Shown here piece after piece: positions 1 to 4,012 of a stretch of 5,831 nt of DNA. Numbering within the stretch: the first letter of the stretch is position 1; each line of letters begins with the position of its first letter. The notes under the pieces were generated by a model, which was given only the letters and a program-made list of their open reading frames with translations, did not search any database and was not told the DNA's origin. Source of the DNA: an uncultured Eubacteriales bacterium (GTDB lineage Bacteria; Bacillota; Clostridia; Oscillospirales; Acutalibacteraceae). The position numbers were made by a program, and so were the translations under genes. The stretch is taken from contig CAKSNI010000077.1 of the NCBI GenBank assembly GCA_934476025.1, positions 1 to 5,831 of the forward strand, in the 5' to 3' direction.

Positions 1-1
1 G

Positions 2-325
2 ATCGTTATCGGGTTTTATCTTTCAAAAGCCAAAATTTCTTCCGCTTTGGCCGATCGACGCATCATCTGGCCGCTAGCCCTGCGTCTGCTGGTCTGCCCG
101 GCCATTTGCATCGGAATTCTGGCTCTGTTCCGGATTGATTCGACCATTGCCGTCACCTATACCGTAGCCATCAGCACCCCGGTAGCGGCGGCCACCACCA
201 TGTTTGCCGCCAAATATGACCGGGATACCACCTTATCGGTGAATGCGGTTTCGGTTTCCACTCTGCTTTCCATTCTCACTCTGCCCCTGTTTGTCGCCTT
301 TGCCCAATCAATTTTTCACGCATAG
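2..325 (+). CDS. AEC-family (auxin efflux carrier-like) transporter, C-terminal fragment
   Basis: The frame is open from the left window edge (base 2) to a TAG stop at 323-325, giving 107 visible residues; the start lies outside the window. The fragment is strongly hydrophobic. It shows the end of one membrane segment, a short basic loop (around ADRR), a segment of the type ALRLLVCPAICIGILALF, then a TPVAAATTMFAAKY stretch and a final helix with STLLSILTLPLFVAF. The Arg-Leu-Leu-hydrophobic-Pro pattern, the small-residue-rich helix with Thr-Pro, and the closing helix containing STL..LTLP are typical of the last three helices of AEC permeases. These are about 300-330 residues with ten membrane segments and export or exchange organic acids or other small anions. 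The substrate cannot be told from this fragment. No good terminator separates it from the next promoter, but 140 bases and a strong promoter suggest it is a separate unit from the ABC operon. Confidence 0.8.
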   Translation: MVIGFYLSKAKISSALADRRIIWPLALRLLVCPAICIGILALFRIDSTIAVTYTVAISTPVAAATTMFAAKYDRDTTLSVNAVSVSTLLSILTLPLFVAFAQSIFHA

Positions 326-335
326 ATCGGGCAAA

Positions 336-353
336 ACCGTTTTTCGGTCTTTT
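336..353 (+). terminator. possible weak terminator after the AEC gene
   Basis: ACCG (336-339) can pair with CGGT (345-348) around a five-T loop, followed by CTTTTC. Only four base pairs are seen. ATCGG just after the stop (near 326-330) could also pair with CCGAT near 362-366 as an outer stem. The rest of 326-466 is T-rich with no ORF or recognisable element. The call rests mainly on the expected position after a stop codon. Confidence 0.25.
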
Positions 354-466
354 CTGTACGGCCGATTCTTTCCCATTAAAATCACGAAAAGGCTTTTTCT
401 TTTTCGGGTTCTTTTTGGTCAGAATCCCAAACTTGGCGGAAATTTCAAAAAATCGTCGAATTTCTC

Positions 467-495
467 TTGACACCACTTTCTGTTGGTGCTATACT
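467..495 (+). promoter_or_regulatory. sigma-A/sigma-70 type promoter of the ABC operon leader
   Basis: A perfect -35 box TTGACA (467-472) is separated by exactly 17 bases from a -10 box TATACT (490-495), one mismatch from TATAAT. Transcription should start near 501-503, leaving about 23 nt before the leader peptide ATG at 525. This is the best promoter match in the window. It fits a strong, constitutively firing promoter whose output is controlled downstream by attenuation rather than by an operator; no clear inverted repeat overlaps the boxes. Confidence 0.85.
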
Positions 496-524
496 TGAGC
501 AAAATTCAGGAAAGGGTTTTTACT

Positions 525-650
525 ATGCTGTCCTGCAACCGTTTTGCAATTGCATACGCCTATTACGCCTTTTACTTTACCTTTATGAACGGGAACGGTA
601 GAAGCGATTTGTGTTGCCAAAAACGGATAACAGCTTGTAAAGCATTTTAA
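525..650 (+). CDS. Tyr/Phe-rich leader peptide (attenuation uORF)
   Basis: This 41-codon ORF starts with ATG at 525, has a Shine-Dalgarno AGGAAAGGG at 508-516 (8 nt spacing), and ends at TAA 648-650. It lies about 23 nt from the predicted transcription start. Residues 11-20 read YAYYAFYFTF; counting from F7 to F20 there are four Tyr (TAC, TAT, TAC, TAC) and four Phe (all TTT) in 14 residues, and no Trp anywhere. The motif AFYFTF resembles AFFFTF of the E. coli PheL leader, as recalled from knowledge. The remaining 21 residues are ordinary, with Cys at 30, 31 and 38. Its role is most likely to sense charged tRNA-Tyr/Phe by ribosome stalling, not to make a working protein. The position between a strong promoter and a terminator placed before the transporter genes supports this. 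A functional small protein is the less likely alternative. Confidence 0.8.
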   Translation: MLSCNRFAIAYAYYAFYFTFMNGNGRSDLCCQKRITACKAF

Positions 651-708
651 AAACCGGAAAAAGAAATGCTGAGCGCCGTATGGGTCACAAATCCATACGG
701 TGCTTTTT
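539..708 (+). promoter_or_regulatory. candidate transcription attenuator with alternative RNA helices
   Basis: Four segments fit a classical attenuator. Segment 1 (539-549, CCGTTTTGCAA) can pair with segment 2 (614-626, ending AAAACGG) as 7 + 4 base pairs with small bulges, enclosing the Tyr/Phe codons at 555-584. Segment 2 extended (616-634) can instead pair with segment 3: ACGG (623-626) with CCGT (676-679), CAGC (631-634) with GCTG (668-671), and CC (617-618) with GG (682-683). Segment 3 (673-683) otherwise forms the terminator with segment 4 (693-703). Segments 1 and 3 thus share CCGT and segments 2 and 4 share ACGG, which makes the helices exclusive. The pairings were found by eye and no folding energies were computed. 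No T-box consensus is present, so tRNA would be sensed through translation, not by direct RNA binding. Confidence 0.6.
671..708 (+). terminator. intrinsic terminator in the leader (attenuator stem)
   Basis: GCGCCGTATGG (673-683) pairs with CCATACGGTGC (693-703) over 11 base pairs including one G-U, around a 9-nt loop, and is followed by TTTTT (704-708). A672-T704 can extend the stem. It starts 22 nt after the leader peptide stop and about 100 nt before the lipoprotein gene, so it would stop transcripts before the structural genes. That position, before rather than after a gene, marks it as an attenuator. Confidence 0.88.
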
Positions 709-804
709 CATTTCAGGCTTTCAGAAAGGAAGTGACACGGCATTCTGTTTTTTGGCAATTCTCAATCAACCGGCCGATGCCGGATTAAAGAAAGGATCTT
801 CCGT

Positions 805-1776
805 ATGAAAAAAACATCTCGTTTTCTCAGCATTCTTTGTACCGTTGCTTTGTTGGCGGTCACCTGTCTTTCGCTTGGTGCCTGCGGCAAAAACGGCAAA
901 AAAGTGTATACCGTCGGCATTTGTCAGTTAGTTCAGCATGAAGCGCTGGACGCCGCAACCCAGGGGTTCCAGGACGCTTTGGTTGAAAAACTCGGTGCCG
1001 AAAATGTCAAATTCGATCTGCAGAACGCTTCCAACGATTCGGCGGCCTGCAGCACCATTGTCAACTCTTTTGTTTCCAAAAAAGTCGATCTGATTCTCGC
1101 CAATGCCACTCCGGCTCTGCAGGCAGCTTACAATGCCACTTCGGAAATTCCGGTGCTCGGCACTTCGATCACCGAATATGGGGTTGCTTTGAAACTGAAT
1201 GATTTTAACGGCACCGTCGGAAACAACATTTCCGGCACCTCGGATTTGGCTCCGCTGACCGAACAGGCCGATATGATTCTGGAACTGTTCCCGAATACCA
1301 AAAAAGTCGGCCTTTTGTACTGCTCTTCGGAAGCCAACTCGGAATACCAGGTAAAGGTTATCGAAGAATACCTCGCCAAAAAAGGCGTTACCTGCACTCG
1401 TTTCTCCTTTGCCGATTCCAACGATGTAGCCGCTGTTACCACCAAAGCAGCCGCTGACAGCGACGTCATTTATGTTCCGACCGATAACACCGCAGCTTCC
1501 TGCTCCGAGACCGTCGGCAACATTGTGCGCGCCGCCAAAAAACCGATTGTCGCCGGTGAACAGGGCATCTGCAAAAACTGCGGTGTCGCAACCCTTTCCA
1601 TCAGCTACTATGATCTCGGCTACAAAACCGGTGAAATGGCTGCCAAAATCCTGACCGGCGAAAGTAAGATTTCCGAAATGCCGATCGAATATGCCAATGC
1701 CACTAAAATGTACAATCCTGTCATTTGCAAGGAGCTGGGCATCACCCCGCCCGCCGATTATAAAGCCCTGAGCTGA
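805..1776 (+). CDS. ABC transporter substrate-binding lipoprotein (TrpX/ABC_sub_bind family)
   Basis: This 323-residue protein is the extracytoplasmic receptor of the importer. It opens with a lipoprotein signal peptide: basic MKK, a hydrophobic core, and a lipobox L24-G25-A26-C27. Cys27 should be lipidated and anchor it to the outer face of the membrane. From about residue 34 (VYTVGICQLVQHEALDAA) it follows the ABC_sub_bind (periplasmic-binding type I) pattern, with two alpha/beta lobes, the LILANATPALQAA segment, the GTSITEYG segment and the late YYDLGYKTGEMAAKIL helix. The start at ATG 805 is set by GAAAGGA (790-796) 8 nt upstream and by the signal peptide. Relatives include streptococcal TrpX, a tryptophan binder. 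Here the Tyr/Phe-rich leader suggests tyrosine and/or phenylalanine, which is inference. A CxxC pair (C256, C259) occurs in the second lobe. A purine or sugar ligand is less likely for this family. Confidence 0.88.
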   Translation: MKKTSRFLSILCTVALLAVTCLSLGACGKNGKKVYTVGICQLVQHEALDAATQGFQDALVEKLGAENVKFDLQNASNDSAACSTIVNSFVSKKVDLILANATPALQAAYNATSEIPVLGTSITEYGVALKLNDFNGTVGNNISGTSDLAPLTEQADMILELFPNTKKVGLLYCSSEANSEYQVKVIEEYLAKKGVTCTRFSFADSNDVAAVTTKAAADSDVIYVPTDNTAASCSETVGNIVRAAKKPIVAGEQGICKNCGVATLSISYYDLGYKTGEMAAKILTGESKISEMPIEYANATKMYNPVICKELGITPPADYKALS

Positions 1777-1791
1777 TCCTTGCCCCGTTCC

Positions 1792-1831
1792 GGGAAATCT
1801 CCTGAAGCCGTTTCGGGAGATTTCCCCTTTT
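1792..1831 (+). terminator. intercistronic hairpin, leaky terminator or mRNA stabiliser
   Basis: GGGAAATCTCC (1792-1802) pairs perfectly over 11 bp with GGAGATTTCCC (1816-1826) around a 13-nt loop, followed by C and only four T (1828-1831). It sits 15 nt after the binding-protein stop and ends about 35 nt before the permease ATG. In importer operons such a hairpin usually lets the binding protein be made in excess over the membrane parts, by partial termination or by blocking 3' decay. The short T-run favours read-through, and no new promoter is visible before the permease. Confidence 0.75.
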
Positions 1832-1865
1832 CACAAAACCCAAAACGGCGGAATGGAGTTATTTT

Positions 1866-2771
1866 ATGTTGGATTTACTCGGCGCTTTGCCCGGTTCGGT
1901 TGCCCAAGGGCTGATCTGGGGCATTATGGCCATCGGCGTTTACATTACCTATAAGATTTTGGATATTCCGGATTTGACCGTTGACTCTTCAATTTGTACC
2001 GGAGCAGCGGTTTGTACGGTACTGATGGTCGGCGGCTGCAATGTATATCTGGCTCTGCTGTGTGCCTTTTTGGCCGGTGCGGCGGCCGGAACTCTGACCG
2101 GTCTGCTTCATGTATCTCTCGGAATTCCGGCCATTCTTTCCGGAATTCTGACCCAAATGACCTTATGGTCGATCAATCTGAAAATTCTCGGAAAAGCAAA
2201 CCAGTCCCTTTCGGCCCGGGATTATCCTGTACTGCTTGCCCAAATGAACATTCCCAAAGCTATTCTTGTACTGCTGATTGTCACCGTGATCTGCATTGCC
2301 GCGCTCTACCTGTTTTTCGGAACCGAACTCGGCTGCAGCATTCGGGCCACCGGTTCCAACCCGGTGATGAGTCGGGCCCAGGGCATCAATACCAATGTCA
2401 CCAAGGGAATCGGCCTGGCCCTTTCCAACGGCGTTGTCGCTCTTTCCGGCGCTCTGCTCTGCCAATATCAGGGGTATACCGATGTCAACATGGGGCGCGG
2501 AGCCATCGTAATCGGTTTGGCTGCCGTAGTAATCGGTGAAGCGGTGGTCAAACACATTTCCCAGAATTTCGCTGTTCGTCTGATCGGGGTTTCACTGGGT
2601 GCGGTGATTTACTACCTGGTATATCAGATTATTATCTTTGCCGGGTTTGATACCGATCTTTTGAAGATGCTCTCTGCTATTGTCGTTGCGGTATTCCTGG
2701 GCGTTCCGTATGTCAAAAAGAAGCTGGCCCAATCTCACAGAATTCGTACGGGAGGCGCAAAAAATGCTTGA
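1866..2771 (+). CDS. ABC transporter permease (BPD_transp_2-like, TrpY-type)
   Basis: This 301-residue integral membrane protein forms the transport channel, presumably as a homodimer since only one permease gene is present. About eight to nine hydrophobic segments can be placed: roughly residues 11-30, 45-57, 60-80, 88-107, 131-151, 181-198, 211-228, 239-258 and 265-283. The N-terminal pattern GVYITYKILDIPDLTVDSS is characteristic of this permease family, where an ILD.PDLTVD motif follows the first helix. Residues 154-174 (ELGCSIRATGSNP..SRAQGIN, with gaps) match the cytoplasmic coupling loop that contacts the ATPase. ATG 1866 is preceded by GGAG (1855-1858) at 7 nt. The 3' end overlaps the ATPase start by 8 nt, so the two are probably translationally coupled. 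The C-terminus is basic and cytoplasmic. Confidence 0.9.
   Translation: MLDLLGALPGSVAQGLIWGIMAIGVYITYKILDIPDLTVDSSICTGAAVCTVLMVGGCNVYLALLCAFLAGAAAGTLTGLLHVSLGIPAILSGILTQMTLWSINLKILGKANQSLSARDYPVLLAQMNIPKAILVLLIVTVICIAALYLFFGTELGCSIRATGSNPVMSRAQGINTNVTKGIGLALSNGVVALSGALLCQYQGYTDVNMGRGAIVIGLAAVVIGEAVVKHISQNFAVRLIGVSLGAVIYYLVYQIIIFAGFDTDLLKMLSAIVVAVFLGVPYVKKKLAQSHRIRTGGAKNA
2750..2755 (+). promoter_or_regulatory. ribosome binding site that fixes the ATPase start
   Basis: GGGAGG lies inside the permease 3' end, 8 nt before ATG 2764. It is the strongest Shine-Dalgarno in the window and shows that translation of the ATPase begins at 2764, not at an in-frame codon 84 bases upstream. The ATPase start and permease stop share ATGCTTGA, an overlap that favours reinitiation by the same ribosomes. 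Confidence 0.88.
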
Positions 2772-3558
2772 ACTGACCGATGTAACCAAAATTTTTAACC
2801 GGGGAACCGTCGATGAAAAGGTAGCCCTCAACCATTTAAGCGTTACCCTGAATGATGGGGATTTTGTTACGGTGATCGGCGGGAACGGCGCCGGGAAAAG
2901 TACCATGCAAAACGCCATTTGCGGAACCTGGCTGCCGGATTCCGGTTCCATTGTTCTGGACGGAATCGATGTCACACGCCTGCCGGAACACAAACGCGCC
3001 GCCTACCTCGGCCGGGTTTATCAGGACCCGATGATGGGCACGGCAGCCGGTATGCAGATTGAAGAAAACCTGGCCCTTGCAGCCCGCCGCGGCAAACACC
3101 GCACTCTTCGAATCGGTATTACCCAGGCGGAGCGCACCGAATACAAGAAGATGCTTTCCGAACTCGGGCTTGGCCTGGAAACCCGTCTTTCCGCTAAGGT
3201 CGGCACCCTTTCGGGCGGCCAGCGACAGGCTTTAACACTGCTCATGGCCACCCTTCAAAAGCCGAAACTTTTGTTGCTGGATGAACACACGGCAGCACTC
3301 GACCCGAAAACCGCCGAAAAGGTGATGCAAATTACCCAGCGAATCGTCACGGAAAACCAGCTGACCACATTGATGATCACCCACAACATGAGAGATGCCA
3401 TTCACTATGGCAATCGCCTCCTCATGCTGTATGAAGGCCGCGTCATTCTGGATATTTCCGGAGAGGAAAAGAAGGCCCTGACCGTTCCTGCCCTGTTGGA
3501 AATGTTCTCCAAAGCAAGCGGCGACGAATTTGACAGCGACCGCGCTATTCTTTCCTGA
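2764..3558 (+). CDS. ABC transporter ATP-binding protein (TrpZ-type)
   Basis: This 264-residue cytoplasmic ATPase powers the importer. The motifs are complete and in order: Walker A GGNGAGKST (39-47, Lys45), Q-loop Gln87 in VYQDP, signature LSGGQRQAL (149-157), Walker B LLLLDE (169-174, Asp173 and catalytic Glu174), D-loop ALD (178-180) and switch His207 in ITHNM. DEHTAALDPKTA after Walker B is a family hallmark of ATPases paired with ABC_sub_bind receptors. The length suits a single nucleotide-binding domain with no regulatory extension, so two copies must pair. The start is chosen by GGGAGG at 8 nt and because the normal N-terminus (MLELTDVTKIF) begins there. Just after Walker A, Met48-Gln49 replaces the usual Leu-hydrophobic pair, which is a mild variation. 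It is the last gene of the operon and is followed by a strong terminator. Confidence 0.93.
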   Translation: MLELTDVTKIFNRGTVDEKVALNHLSVTLNDGDFVTVIGGNGAGKSTMQNAICGTWLPDSGSIVLDGIDVTRLPEHKRAAYLGRVYQDPMMGTAAGMQIEENLALAARRGKHRTLRIGITQAERTEYKKMLSELGLGLETRLSAKVGTLSGGQRQALTLLMATLQKPKLLLLDEHTAALDPKTAEKVMQITQRIVTENQLTTLMITHNMRDAIHYGNRLLMLYEGRVILDISGEEKKALTVPALLEMFSKASGDEFDSDRAILS

Positions 3559-3574
3559 AATCCGATATTTTTTC

Positions 3575-3604
3575 AAAAGCCCGCATGGTTTTGCGGGCTT
3601 TTTT
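3575..3604 (+). terminator. intrinsic terminator of the ABC importer operon
   Basis: GCCCGCA (3579-3585) pairs with TGCGGGC (3592-3598) over 7 GC-rich base pairs with a 6-nt loop. AAAA precedes the stem and TTTTTT (3599-3604) follows it. It begins 17 nt after the ATPase stop. Confidence 0.93.
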
Positions 3605-3967
3605 CTTTTCCTTTAACAAAACTTTGCTTTGTCACTTCCCCCGCCGGAGGGAGGCTCTAAGCTGTACTGGCTGAAAATCCGGGTTTTCTCCAGCGCTTTC
3701 CCTGATTTAAAAAACCGTCGGAGCAACCGATAAAGGGAAAAATATTTGCATCACACAGGCCGTAAAGCCAACCGGATACCTTGTCACGAAAACACCTTCT
3801 TCGGATTGCAGCGAAAAAGCGCCCGGTAAGGAAAAACCGCTGAATAAGCAGTTTTTATGTTGGCAGTAGGAATGAACACCCACGGGAAAGGTGTCATTCG
3901 GAAATTTCCGCTTTTTGAGTAAGCAGTGCTTCTACCGAGACCTATTGCCCTTTTTGGAAAAAATCAA
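3605..3967. other. gene-free intergenic region with possible RNA structure
   Basis: About 360 bases lie between the operon terminator and the ftsH terminator. I find no convincing ORF with a ribosome site on either strand, no tRNA, and none of the riboswitch or housekeeping RNA motifs I could recall (T-box, SAM, FMN, RNase P, tmRNA). Several helices can be drawn. AAGC, CTGG and GAAAA steps at 3659-3677 pair with TTTTC, CCAG and GCTT at 3684-3698. TTTCCCT (3697-3703) can pair with AGGGAAA (3734-3740). A closed structure is possible at 3862-3955. CTTCCCCCGCCGGAGGGAG (3635-3653) is a compact GC hairpin of a kind often seen in short dispersed repeats of gut Clostridia, but this is recollection only. 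No good promoter was found on the plus strand. Confidence 0.5.
3862..3955 (+). ncRNA. candidate structured RNA ending in a U-tract (family unknown)
   Basis: GGCAGTAGG (3862-3870) can pair with CCTATTGCC (3941-3949) over 9 bp with one G-U, followed by C and TTTTT (3951-3955). Within it, GAATG-ACACC (3870-3880, one bulged A) pairs with GGTGTCATTC (3890-3899) over 10 bp. A small hairpin AAGC-agt-GCTT (3921-3931) and a self-complementary CGGAAATTTCCG (3899-3910) also lie inside. The outer stem ending directly before T5 looks like a multibranched RNA with a terminator-like 3' end on the plus strand; the minus strand lacks a T-run after the stem. No family match, promoter or 5' end could be identified, so this is a structural candidate only. 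An unexpressed relic is possible. Confidence 0.3.
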
Positions 3968-3993
3968 GCCGAACAGACGATTGTCTGTTCGGC
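3958..3993 (-). terminator. intrinsic terminator of ftsH
   Basis: GCCGAACAGAC (3968-3978) pairs perfectly over 11 bp with GTCTGTTCGGC (3983-3993) around a 4-nt loop. Read on the minus strand, the stem is followed by TTGA and then TTTTTT (from 3963 down to 3958). It lies 19 nt after the ftsH stop. The stem is symmetric, but on the plus strand it is followed only by CTTTCC, so stopping of plus-strand transcripts would be weak. Confidence 0.88.
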
Positions 3994-4012
3994 CTTTCCT
4001 TAATTTACGGTT

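Noticed and set aside
545..554. Palindrome TGCAATTGCA as a possible repressor operator
   Set aside because: It lies about 50 bases after the promoter, inside the leader ORF, and is accounted for by the codons and by segment 1 of the attenuator; a repressor role has no other support.
525..708. T-box riboswitch upstream of the amino-acid importer
   Set aside because: T-boxes are common before such operons in Firmicutes, but the conserved AGGGTGGNACCGCG-type sequence is absent and the leader is only about 200 nt, largely taken by a translated ORF.
770..783. Small hairpin CCGGC-cgat-GCCGG before the binding-protein ribosome site
   Set aside because: Only five base pairs, it does not cover the Shine-Dalgarno at 790-796 and has no U-tract; chance is a sufficient explanation.
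2680..2763. In-frame upstream start adding 28 residues to the ATPase
   Set aside because: The extension lies wholly inside the permease gene, has no ribosome site, and the normal ATPase N-terminus begins at ATG 2764 with GGGAGG at the right distance.
3755..3780. Resemblance of GTAAAGCCAACCGG to the GCAAAGCC..CGG part of c-di-GMP-I riboswitches
   Set aside because: The matching upstream half (GCAAACC with a GAAA-capped stem) is missing, and no gene lies downstream on that strand to be regulated.
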